Shown here in pieces: positions 39,145 to 50,245 of a stretch of DNA of 64,000 bases. Each line of letters begins with the position of its first letter. Position 1 is the first letter of the stretch. Source of the stretch: Punctularia strigosozonata HHB-11173 SS5. Taxonomy: Eukaryota > Basidiomycota > Agaricomycetes > Corticiales > Punctulariaceae. The notes under the pieces were generated by a model. The model saw only the letters and a program-made list of their open reading frames with translations. It was not told where the DNA came from and ran no database searches. The translations under genes were made by a program, and so were the position numbers. The DNA is taken from assembly GCF_000264995.1 (NCBI RefSeq), contig NW_006767438.1:536176-600175 (forward strand). The letters are read 5' to 3'.

Positions 39145-39795
39145 TCATGGGTGGTTCCCGAGCCACGATGAGATCTTGCGAGCAAGCACCACCAGCACAC
39201 GGCCTACGAAGGTTCTGTGCGAGCACTGTAGACCCATCAGATCCTATGTCGTTCTCAAAACGGCAGCCTGAAACATATCACATACATTGCCGCATCGATA
39301 CAGTGAGCTGTATCCGCTTCCACTACACCTCTCGAACTGATCCGAGATGACCCAGTTGCCGTTCTCCAAGCTGCCGCAGTAGCAGCACACCCGGAGCAAC
39401 TCGTCCTCTTTGAGGAGAAGTTCGGCCTGCAACGCCCGTCCCCGCGCTGCACGCGCGTCCAGGCGCATGCCGCCCGTCAAGCGCAGCGGCGGGCTTTGGT
39501 AGGTGATGGCGAGCAGCTCGTCGAGCGTGCTGCCGGGCATTTGCGACGGCGTCATCTCTACGTCTGGCACGACCCATAACAGCGGCCTTCCGTCCCGAGA
39601 AAGCTCGGCGGGCGACGTGGAGTTGAGGATAGCAAGGTATCGAGCTCCGGGGACGTACGAGCCCGCCGCAAGCACCAGTACGTACTGTCCCGGGTCGGTG
39701 TCTCCTCTGCGCGCGAGGGCGAAGGGCAGCGGGTTTGTGAACTTGGCGGGCCCGACGTAGTAACTTGTGACGCGGTCTCGGATACAACCTATCAT
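39145..39795 (-). CDS. MYND-like zinc-finger protein, copy 2
   Basis: Exons 39286-39795 and 39145-39225, joined by a 60 bp phase-0 intron, give 196 residues, exactly the length of copy 1 at 631-1273. The core LLWVVPDVEMTPSQ and PPLRLTGGMRLD is identical to copy 1. The C-terminal finger shows C-C-Y-C, F-E-R-C, Y-R-C and a final Cys at the start of exon 2. As in copy 1, one expected Cys is Ser and the last His-Cys pair is absent, so both copies share the same degenerate finger. It lies 848 bp from, and divergent to, TPR-CHAT protein 2. Role unknown. Confidence 0.7.
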
Positions 39796-40643
39796 GAGCG
39801 GCTCTTGATGTGGGAAGTAGAGAGGCTTCTACATGATCCCAAGCGTATTTGGCCCTCGTGTAGTGCTGTCCGAGAAGGGGGGCAGGAGATGCTGTGGCAG
39901 AGAGCTCCGAGAACGCCGTGGCGTTGCAAGCAACAGAAAACGGGCGAACGACTTCACCCAACAGCCTCCAAGCTCGGACATGGTATGAATATCATCCATG
40001 ATATTGCTGTACATGTATTATCTCGCGACAGACATGGAACCTAGTTTTTCTTGGCTTCTGTTTTCAACCTCGTGCCCAAGTTGTGAACCTCCTCTATCCA
40101 ACCAAAGAAAACACTCGCATCTTGATTCTTGACCTCGTCATGTTTTCGGTAGCTCGACTGAGCCATTAATTCGCGCCCTGTCAGACTCGGTTGTGGCGCG
40201 TATTCCTTGCATCAGGCCCTCCATCTTCCTCCGCAGTACAAGCACATCCGAGTGGCACGCAGTATAGACCAAATGGGCCAAAGCACATACATCGCGGTAT
40301 GTTCTCCGACATTCAATGCTAGGAGATACGCCGCATCCTCACACAATCGACGAGTCTAGTCCATCTACTTACGCACAACATTCCGAGGTCAACGTGTGAC
40401 TCATAGTTGCTACCTGAGAACGACGCATGCACTTCGGGCACTCTGAGTACACGAAACGCCCAAGGATGACCTCGACTCGTTCTCTAGGACCCCAGCCTTC
40501 AAAAGATCTTGTGATTGCCGCTATGCTCGGTTTCGCAACTTGCAGGAGATATCCGCCTTACGCAACTTCTATCAAGGTACAGTGCCTGAAGCAATTCAGA
40601 CCACAAAGACATATATAGGGCGCAGGAGGGCCAAGACGACGCA
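39796..40643. other. Divergent intergenic region
   Basis: Probably the shared upstream region of the MYND-like copy 2 and TPR-CHAT 2. No gene seen. Confidence 0.5.
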
Positions 40644-43600
40644 ATGCTCGCTGAAATGGAGGACAACGACTCACGCGCTGAGCCATCTCCTGCACTCGGT
40701 ACGCCCATCGCTTTCTGCGCCCATGCTTTGAACAATGGTAACGAACACGCGCGTAGATGCATCCCTTCCAGCGCTAGTCGGGAATCTATCCGCCTTCGAT
40801 ATCCGCCGTCTTTGCGAGTGCGCTGCAGGTACACATTCTCACTTCACCCCGATATACTCTACATACTCATTGCTCTTCGTCCCATCGGCCCAGCCCCGCC
40901 ATCTGAACCTGTCGGGCACCTTGCGGAGGCTCTTCAGCTTCATGAGCAATTTCGCCGACAGACGGATCCGGAAGCCGCGGAGAAGGCCATCCGAATATAC
41001 GAAACGCTTCTCGAGACGTCTGATTACCCAGGCCAAATGCAGCGATATCACACCCTGGCACATCTTGTCGACACTCTTCTCGCACGATTCTTGTACACTC
41101 GCAACCAGGAAGACCTGTTGAAGGCTGCTCGTCGCGGTCGAGAAGCTCTCCAAGCCTGCCTTGCAGAAGACATAACATGTCCAACCTTGTTGGCGCTTTA
41201 CTCTCGTGTTCTCTGCATCAACGCGGACAACGTTTCTCATTCAGGAGACCTAGAAACTGCTGAATCGCTGTGCCGTCACGCTGTATCGCTCTTTAACTCA
41301 AGGCATCCATCGAAGATTGCATCACGTTCGAATCTTGCATGGATTCTCGGACGACGATTCGAGACGACTGGCTGTCGAGCATACGTTGACGAAGCTATCG
41401 ATATTCAGCGCCAGACGTTGCTGGAGATAGCCTCATCTCATGATCACGTTCAACATCGGTACCTCCATCCCTTCAATTTAGGCTGGTTCCTACTTCGTCG
41501 TCATGAAACAACCAGCGAGTCTTGCGATTTGGAGGAATCTATCGCTTGTTTCGAAAACTCCTTATTACTTTGCTCGCCTACGCACATCGACCGAGGAAGA
41601 GTGTATAGTGCTCTCCTTTCCGCGCTGTACAGCAAATGTTTCTCGTACGGCAGTCCCGAAGACCTAGACAGAGCCGTAGATCTTGGCCAACTTGCGATTG
41701 AAACAGAACGTCCTCCACGAAACTCCACCATGAACACGGTGGCAAGTCTCCTCAGCATTCGCCATCAACTTACCCTGTCCGACGGACGCGACATCGAACA
41801 TGCGCTCGAGCTGCGACGGCAAGTTCTTGAATGTTCAAACCCCCGCTCTAGACACCATTCGATAAATCTTTGCAATCTAGCGTCTACTCTGAGCCTGAAA
41901 TTCGCCTGGATTGGAGGACTAGGGAACCTGGAGGAAGCAATTCAGCTGGGTCGACAAGCCGCAGATGCCGCACCTAGCGATCTTCCCCAGCGATACGCCA
42001 TCGCAGATGATATAGCGAACGTGCTTATGCTTCGATTCGCCGAGACGGGGGAGATTTCTGACCTCAATGAAGCGTTGAACTGGGATCGCACCGCTATGGC
42101 TGCCATCTCACCCTCTCATGCACGCTACAGCTCTATCGCTGTGGATATGATTGCCCATCTATGCACACGCTTCGAGCACTTCCATACTTCGAACGATCTC
42201 GAGGAGGCTATATCTCTGTCGGAAGATATCTTGCGCAGCGCGTCCGCCAATACTAGGGTCCATAAACCGCATGGGACGTATTCTCTATCAAAAGCGCTTC
42301 TTCTCCGCTCTCAGCACAATGGCAATCTGCATGATGTCGAGCGAGCGATCCAGGAGTTAGAGCCTGTCGTCTCTGGGTTTTCAGAGCGCTCGGCTTGGCC
42401 GGAGTTTGCACGCACCCTTGCTAGATGCTTCTCCGCTCGTTTCCGCCTGATTCGGCATGCCGATGATGCACATCGTGCGTTGGCGATCATGAATCAGCTC
42501 CTGATGGACGTGCCTCCGGGCTACCGTGAGAGGTACCAATGCCTCGTAGATATCGCCGAACTTTACATGCAACGAGATGCGCCCTACTACAATCTCTCAC
42601 TCGCGCTGGAGAATCTCATGCATGCTCTGAAAGACGACAGTAGGGACGTTCGCTCGCGGCTTCAAGGTGCTGCCAACATGCTCGACATGATTCAAACTCA
42701 TCATCAGGAGGCTCTCAAGGGGGATCGCGGGGCGCTATCGCAACTCCTGGATATCTACTTACAGACCATCAGTCTGCTTCAGAGGGTTGCATATTTTAGC
42801 GTTCACTTGCATTCTCGACTCCAGTCACTCAAGGCCGCACAGAACGTGGCCCTCCGAGGCGCATCGATTGCGTTGGTCCTATGTCTTCCCCACAAGTCCC
42901 TCGAGATTCTCGAGCAAGGTCGTGCGATTTTCTGGACCCATAGCCTGCGTTTACGTTCTCCATTCGACGTCGTTCCCGAGGATCTCCGAGATCGCCTCTC
43001 GACTCTCGCACTGCAATTGGACTCCGCCGCCCATGCGTCCCATTCTGTAGATGATCCTCGGGTCTTAGAGGCTACAATCGCTCAGAGAAGGCGACAGACC
43101 GAGGATTTCAACTTGCTTTTGAAAGAAATCCGCGGTTTACCTGGTCTAGAACGGTTTTTGATGCACGACGAATTTGGGACGCTAACAAAGGCAGCGGAAA
43201 GAGGGCCCGTGGTCGTGTTGGTTTCTAGCACAGTAGCATGCCATGCTATCATCATCAAGCGCCCCGATGACGCCACAAGCATCCTCATCGATCGGTTACC
43301 CTCCGCTTGGCTCGCTGAGTCGGGGATAGCATGGAGATCTGCTATGGAAGATGCGAGAGCTGACCTTGGTGGTCGTCTGAAAGTAGCAAAGCCGGCAAAG
43401 CGACACACACCGGAAAGCGCGAAAGGGGCCGAGATTCTGCGCAGGCTGTGGGTGGACGCAGTGAAGCCAATCCTCGATGTTTTGGGGATCCGGGTAAGAG
43501 CCGTTGGGCCGTGCCTATGGGTCCACAATATGCTCACATTCTGTTTTTTGCAGCCTTCAGCGGGTCGAAACCGGCCCCGCGTATGGTGGTGTCCTACTGG

Positions 43601-44496
43601 ACATTTTGTTCACCTCCCGATCCACGGGGCCGGTGCCGACGGAATCTGGTGCTCTGATTACGTCGTCTCCTCCTACATACCGACGCTCAGCTCCCTTCGT
43701 ACCACTAGGGCGAATTACGAACGGATTCCCAAGCGAGACATCCGAGCGCTGGTTGCCTCAGTTCGTCGCTCTCGCATGTCCCAGTGGACTGAGCTCCCTT
43801 CCACACGCGAGGAGGTCAGCGCGGTTCGGAGGGCACTGCCTGAAGAAGCATTAATAGAGCTGCCTAGGGTGGACGATGTCTCGAGTGGTGACGGGGATGG
43901 AATAACGGCGGAGGCGCTGCTCAAATTGCTGCCACAAGCGACTATTCTGCATCTTGCCTGCCATGGCCACCAAGACGTGGACAACCCTTTGCAGAGTGGG
44001 TTCGTCATGCAGGACGAGATGCTGACGATTGAGCGATTGATGCCTGTCCCGTTACCCCATGCATTCATGGCCTTCTTGAGCGCCTGCGAGACAGCTAAGG
44101 GAGATAAGGCGAGCTTGGTCTTTTGCGATTTCCCATTGTTGATAAACTTGCCTCCCTCATCAGGAACAGCCCGACCAGATTGTCCATCTTGCCGCCACGA
44201 TACTCTTTGCCGGTTTCAAGAGCGTCGTTGCTACTCTATGGTGCGATAGGCGATCATGTTACTGGTCGCGAGCAATTCTTGCGTCAATTTATGCTGAATA
44301 TAATTGACCCAGGTCTATGGAGGATGTCGATGGGCCCATGATAGCCCAGTCGGTGTATCAAGATATCTTTTGTGGCGACACAGATCACATCAACCCGGAC
44401 GACGTAGCGTATGCACTTGACAAGGCGGTGCAAAAACTGCGTCTAGCCCACCCCGAACCGAGTCGATGGGCACCATATATACATCTAGGAATGTAG
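40644..44496 (+). CDS. TPR-CHAT protein 2 (caspase-like protease)
   Basis: Exons 40644-43493, 43554-44117, 44170-44240 and 44313-44496 give about 1222 residues. A long array of tetratricopeptide-type helical repeats (motifs like DLEEAI and GNLEEAIQLG) fills residues about 100-850. The CHAT domain follows, with VWWCPTG, HLACHG (His1087) and LSACET (Cys1128), the caspase-like dyad. The C-terminus SRWAPYIHLGM matches TPR-CHAT 1. Introns after the LGIR segment, before PDQ and within the TMW/TLW codon fall at the same sites as in TPR-CHAT 1. The 60 bp first intron has no stop and is divisible by three, so it could be read through. The donor at 44118 (GTCTTT) competes with a GC donor nine bases upstream. 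Partners and substrates are unknown. Confidence 0.88.
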
Positions 44497-44988
44497 CCAA
44501 TGATGAGAGCAACGATACGTGAGATGCTCGATACGGACTGAGGAGACTCAAGAGGTGGCACAGTGAGTTGTGGCAGAACTTGGTGATCAGAGCAGGGCGA
44601 TGGATTAGGCAAAGGACCGTGCCTTTTATCGCATGCATGTTCATCACGATCGGCAAGTACTGCAGATGGTTTGTAGCCGGCGTCTATTCAGAGCAGAGGG
44701 ATTGATATGTGAGCGAATTGGGACACAACTGCCGGTGCATGTGGAGGATTGTATGTGCGTTCTCGCCGGTCCCCAGACGCGCTCAACAACGTGTGCCATG
44801 TTGGCGGTTCATTTGTCGAACTGTGCATTCAACGGATCTACTGCCCATCACCGAATATTCATATGACCACGACCAACGGAATCTCGTACCCAGCCGCACG
44901 GTGACCAAGCTAGCGGTGAACCGTTGACGGATCATACATCGAAACCCTTCCTCGACATCTGTTGTATGTTGTAGAGCATGTTGTCTGC
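44497..44988. other. Convergent intergenic region
   Basis: 3' flanks of TPR-CHAT 2 and of the small membrane protein. No gene seen. Confidence 0.5.
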
Positions 44989-45558
44989 CTATGCGTTTCT
45001 CCCAGTGATTCCAATCCTAGCTGCCAATTGCCTCGTCTGCAGCATCTCCATCCTCCTCGTGCGTGCGAAGAGCACAAACACACCCACCGCCGCCAAGCCG
45101 ATGTTGCTTGCGACAAACTCGTAGAAGTCTGCACGCTCGACCTCCGGGATGCGTCCACAAGCCTCCCAAGCAGGCGTCTCACCCTGAAATTTCGACGCGG
45201 GTTTGCGGTTGGGCTGATGTGGGAGCGCGGTTGTGGCGGGGGACGTTGAGTTCGAGGAGATGGGTGAACAGTGGACGAGTCTTCGGTTGCCAAACGGTTG
45301 GCAAAAGGGCTGGTGTAGCTGGTAACATGGGCTGCATTCAGAGAGCGGTCAGGATGTATGAGAGTTGGCACGGCTTACAGCGTCTTCAGGACAAGGCTCG
45401 CAAACTCCAAAAGGCGTGCATATCACGGATGGACGAGGAGGTTGTGACGTTGTGGACGTTGGCGTCGGCGAGTCTGCTGCATTGACCGAAAGTACGAAAA
45501 GGCACCATAGCGCAAGAACAAGCCATCTGAACATCATGACATTGTGACTGAAAAGCAT
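44989..45558 (-). CDS. Small Cys-rich single-pass membrane protein
   Basis: Exons 45379-45558 and 44989-45309, joined by a 69 bp intron, give 166 residues. A signal peptide (FRWLVLALWCLFVLSVNA) is followed by a Thr/Ser/Pro stretch. A Cys-rich lumenal or extracellular part comes next (ICTPFGVCEPCPEDA, PFCQPFGNRRLVHC, AWEACGR). A membrane helix (VASNIGLAAVGVFVLFA) and a basic cytoplasmic tail (RTRRMEMLQTRQLAARIG) end the protein. The order signal, Cys-rich, TM, basic tail indicates a type I protein. I do not recognise the family. It starts 175 bp from the divergent SRP19 gene, and the two may share a promoter. Confidence 0.7.
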
Positions 45559-45733
45559 AGGCAGCAGATGCTATGAAGTCATGAAGTGAGGAGGAAGACA
45601 AAGTCTGGACGTGAAGCCATCCGCACTTGTCACTTCCGTTCCGTCCTTCCTCTCTTTCTTGAACCCCTGCATCCCTCCTGAAGGAGATACATTCGGCTTC
45701 TGTACGAAGGCTGCACCACTCGAGGACCTCAGA

Positions 45734-46811
45734 ATGTCTCGTCGCGCCGCCATCGTTGAAGAAGAATTCGACGACGACACCGACATTCCGCTGCCCTCCC
45801 GGCCCTTGGCCAACACTGGGCCTCGCGGCGCGATTCTCGAGCAGATCGGCGACTCCGATGAGGACGAGTCGGACGACGACGCCCCGCAGCTCGTCGCGCC
45901 GTCTACGAGCAACCCCCAGTCACCCGCACATCCTCAATTCCGTGGGGCTCAATCGCCGCCCTCGCGCCCAGAGAACTCGGTCACAGATATCACTCCGTAC
46001 AAAAAGTACGCTCCCCATTCTGCTCCCGTTAGCCATCGTGTATGCCTTGATACTGTACGCTGACCTATCTTTGGCCGATCAGATGGACATGTATATACCC
46101 CCTCTACATCGATGCCAAGCGTGCCTACGGCACCGGTCAACGTCGCGTCGCACGCGAGAAGGCGGTATGGTGGCCGCTCAGCAAGGACATCGCGGATGCG
46201 ACGAACCGGCTCGGGCTCGGGACGCTGCACGAGGTGAACAAGGCTCACCCGCGAGACTGGGACAACCCCGGCCGCGTGCGCGTGCAATGGAAGAAGGATG
46301 GCAGGCTCGTCAACCCTGCCATCAAGACAAGTGCGTGCACTCCTGTGCCACCCCGTATATGCAATATTACTTACAACATACGTGACGGACAGAGAAACAG
46401 CTCCTGGAAGCAATCACCTTCCAGATCCACCACCTGAAGCCCGAAAACATCCCCAAGAAGCCCTTCAACTTCACGCCACCCGAGACCGCCTCGGCCACCG
46501 CAGCCGCACAACCCGCGACCAAGGTCATCGCCAAAGGCAAACAACCCGCGTCCGCGTCCAAGCCGGCGCCGTCCGCCGCCGTGGCCCCGCCCACGAAGCG
46601 GACGAGCAAGCGGCGCCTGCCCGTTCCGCCAGAGCCCCTCCCGCCGCTGCAGAACCGGTTGTCGCCCTATTCACCGGCGCTGCCGACCGGGATGCTCGTC
46701 GATGCCGTGAAAGCGGGCATGAGCGCACAGCAGGAGAGCCCGGTACCTGGTCTACCTGGAGGGGCAGGAGCACAGAAGGGAAAAAGGAAGGTGGTGAGAG
46801 TAAGGGGATAA
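45734..46811 (+). CDS. SEC65: Signal recognition particle subunit SRP19/Sec65
   Basis: Exons 45734-46005, 46083-46330 and 46393-46811 give 312 residues in consistent phase. An acidic N-terminal region precedes the SRP19 domain, marked by WTCIYPLYIDAKRAYGTGQ, RVAREKAVWWPLSKDIADA and WDNPGRVRVQWKKDGR. SRP19 binds the SRP RNA and helps SRP54 assemble; the particle targets secretory proteins to the ER. The fungal Sec65 form is longer than human SRP19 (144 residues), which fits the N- and C-terminal extensions here. The C-terminal part is basic and Pro/Ala-rich. It ends about 400 bp before the end of the convergent SHMT gene. Confidence 0.93.
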
Positions 46812-47205
46812 ACTGGGAGGACGATGGAACATGTACCATGAAATGTACCCCAATATGGAGTATGATAATCCTTTGACGCGCTAGCCACGTTGACTGCCTC
46901 AACGTGCGCACCAGCAAGGCCTTGACCCGCAAGTTTGCTCGGTCGGTGCTGGGAATATATCCTTACTGCTAAACGTCTCGATTCACCAAGCCCTGCAACA
47001 CGCACATCCAGATAAAGCATGTGTCTAATATACGTATACGTCAATGATAGAATACACACGGATCGGACGATGTTGAATGTCCGCCGGGACGAGTGAAATG
47101 CTACAGATTTTGACGTTGAATCTTCTCTCTCAACGGAACCAGCCACCAGAATCCCACATAGCACCAACCCGCAACTCTGTAACTCACAAGCACCCAAGGA
47201 CGAGC
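46812..47205. other. Convergent 3' flanks
   Basis: Probable 3' UTRs of SEC65 and SHMT; no gene seen. Confidence 0.5.
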
Positions 47206-49503
47206 TTAGTCGTCCTCGGAGATGCCAGCGGGCCGCTTGAGGTCGCTGACGTCGACACCAGGCAGAGGCCACTTGCGTGCGAACTCCTGCACCTCCTTCT
47301 TGAGCTCCTTCACCTGCTTGTAGCCCTCAAGACCTTCTCCGCCCTGGGTTGCGACCCTATACCCACTGATGAGCATCGATCGGAAAGGTGGACCACGCAG
47401 TGAAGGCGTACCTGACAAAGTCCTTGAGTAGCTTGCTGCCCGCCTCTTTCTGGAGTACGAGCGCAATCTGCACCGCGCGGTTCAGGAACTCGCCAACCTG
47501 CTTGATGTCGTCCTCAAGCATGTTGCGCGACGTGAGCGCCGACGTGCCGAGACGGATACCGCCAGGAACCTGCGCAGAGGTATCGCCAGCCACCGCGTTC
47601 TCTGTGGCCCCACGGTTGGTTAGCTTCTAAATCCGGGCAACGATGGGACGACAAGACGCACTGTTGATGGTGATACCGACAAGATCGCACAGCTTCTCGA
47701 GCTTAGAGCCGGTTAGCTTGAGCGGGCGCAGGTCCCAGAGCACGAGGTGGTTGTCCGTGCCGTTCGTCTGAAGCTTGTAGTCCTTCGCGACGAGGGTCTC
47801 AGCAAGCGCCTGAGCGTTCTTGATCACCTGCTTTGCGTACGCCTTCCACTCCGGCTGGCAGGCCTGGTGCAGGGCCGTTGCGATACCGGCGATGGTCTAA
47901 CCATCACAACGGGGGTCAGTTTACAATGTCCCAAGATGGGGATTAAGCGAGACATACATTGTTGTGGGGACCACCCTGGCAAGCAGGGAAGACAGCGTCG
48001 TTGACACGCTTCTCAAGGTCATCGGCGTACTTGCTGTCCTTGCGGAAGAAGATCAAGCCAGCGCGAGGTCCACGAAGGGTCTTGTGCCTGTTCAATAGTC
48101 CCATTAGGTCTCGCATGCTTCTTGATGAATATAAGAAAAAAAAGAAAACTCACGTAGTGGTCGTGACGACATCGCAGTACTGGAACGGATCGGCGAGCTC
48201 GCCGGCAGCGACGAGGCCAGACGTATGCGCGATATCGGCCATCAAGAACGCGCCGTGCTCGTCAGCTGTCTTGCGGAGCTCAGCGTAGTCCCAGTCGCGA
48301 GGATAAGCCGATGCGCCGCAGATGATCAAGCGGGGCTTGAAGATGCGAGCCTGAGTCGCGAGGCCTGGGGTAGGGGTGGTTGTTCAGCAAGACGGGTCGG
48401 TAATGTAGGAAGATGGAAACAAAGCAAGACAGGAAGAATCAGATCAAACGTTCTCTCATTGGATTGGGGCGTTACTCCCATCCTGTCGACGAGCTGGGTT
48501 TGTTCGAGCAAATAGCTCTTTATCGTCATTTGAAGGCAGCATATGTGCACCGATACGGGAAAGGAGAAGATAGAAGAAGCGTAAGAAGAGTCCTACATAC
48601 CCTTATAGTCGATGAGCTGGTTGGAGTGGTCGATGGAGTACGGGAGGGACTGGAAGTAAATGGAGGATGCAGTCATCTTCTTCTTCGCGGTCTGTGACGA
48701 TCAGAACTATTAGTCGAAATGACGTTATGTGAATGAGAACGTCGCGTACGTAGTAGCCGTGAGTGAGATGACCACCATCAGGGAGGCCGAGACCCATCAG
48801 GCGGTCCTGGGGCTGGAGGAGCGCCGTCAAGGCGGCGAAGTTGGCAGTCTGCCGGAGACAATGAAGTTAGCGAAGTGCCAATATAGTAATGTGCAAAAGG
48901 GTGAAAGCGAAAGTCTACGCAGATGTACGTAACGGGAGGGCTAGTCGGAAGTACGTACGCTGCCGGAATAGGGCTGCACGTTGACTCCCCACTTAGCGGG
49001 GTCAAGGTGGAACGCCTGCAGGGCACGCTTGCGGCACAGGACCTCAAGCTCGTCTATCCATCTGATAAAATGGTAAATGAGTACGCTCAGACGGAGAGGA
49101 TACGGTGTCTGAGACACTGAGATTGGAACGATACGCACTCGTTACCGCCGTAGTACCGATGGTCCGGCAATCCCTCAGAGTACTTGTTGGTGAGGATAGA
49201 ACCGTTGGCTTGCATCGTCGCCAGCGACGTCAAATTCTGAGATATGACCCGTGAGCAACACGTCTAACAAGCAGCGCCCGCGATAGATTAGCTGTGTACC
49301 TCGCTGGCGATCAGCTCGAGACCGGAGAATTGGCGCCATGTCTCCTTGTCGATAATGTTCTGCACCTCCGGGTCTGCCTCGGCGAGAGGAGTGTAAAGGA
49401 TCTTGTTCTGTATAATAAGACGAAAGTCAGTCCTCTTGATCGTCAGTTCCATTCCTCATGGTGAACGCACGAAATCCGGGGTGGACCCCAATGTGGAGGC
49501 CAT
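47206..49503 (-). CDS. SHM2: Serine hydroxymethyltransferase, cytosolic type
   Basis: About nine exons encode a PLP enzyme that converts serine and tetrahydrofolate to glycine and methylene-tetrahydrofolate, the main entry to one-carbon metabolism. A short first exon ([11 protein letters not shown], from 49503) joins [15 protein letters not shown]. Then come [27 protein letters not shown], the PLP-lysine motif [14 protein letters not shown] and [18 protein letters not shown], ending [10 protein letters not shown]. No mitochondrial presequence precedes the conserved start, so a cytosolic form is likely. All active-site motifs are present. Confidence 0.93.
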
Positions 49504-50245
49504 CGTGCGCGCTTGGAGAATGGTCGTCGGGAACGTCTGGGTTTTCGCCAGGGAATTCCGGGGCGAGCTTAAAGATGAAAGGAATGGGGTGGAGAGGGGG
49601 GAATGAGATGGGAGAGAGGGGGAAAGGCGGCGAGCGATGGCCCTGGGCAGCATTAAAAAACCGGCGAGCAGCACGCAAAAGTTTTGTACGAGGCTCCGGC
49701 GTCGGAGTCTCAATTTGGCCCAGAACTTGACCGGAATGAGCTCGGTCCCTATCGGCCGACTGCAGTCTACTTGATGCCTTCTTCCCGCTTTTCATGAAGC
49801 TGCCGCCAAAAGCACATAAAATACAGTGCGACTTGTGTGCAGAAAATTGTGCAGCCAGGTACACCATGCACGACTCACTACGCGTTGTGGGATTGTCTCA
49901 AGGGGTCTGAGACCGAATGTGTAAGTCGGCGCTACCGTTATCTCTGGACCGGCTGCACAGAGAATTGGTACGTATATAATGCGGGCGCAATGTATTGTCT
50001 AGAAAGCACGATTATCGTCTAATGTTCCAATGAACTCCGTAGAAGTAGAGCTCATAATCATTGAATGGCGTCCAATGGGACGGTGCATATCTTGTCCGAG
50101 TCATTCATAATTCACAACTTCATGGTTCAAGTCGAAGACATCGCGAGACGAAGAGCCATTATCACATCAAAGTAGAGACGTAAACTCATACACTCATCAC
50201 GACGATCCCAGAATCCAAAGAGCAATACAACCAACGATCGTCAGT
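49504..50245. other. SHMT upstream region
   Basis: Upstream flank of SHMT and 3' flank of FET3. A G/A-rich stretch lies near 49565-49660. No gene seen. Confidence 0.5.

Noticed and set aside
39145-39795. Gasdermin-like partner of the adjacent TPR-CHAT gene
   Set aside because: The protein is a MYND-like family member with a paralogue far from any CHAT gene, and has no pore-former features.
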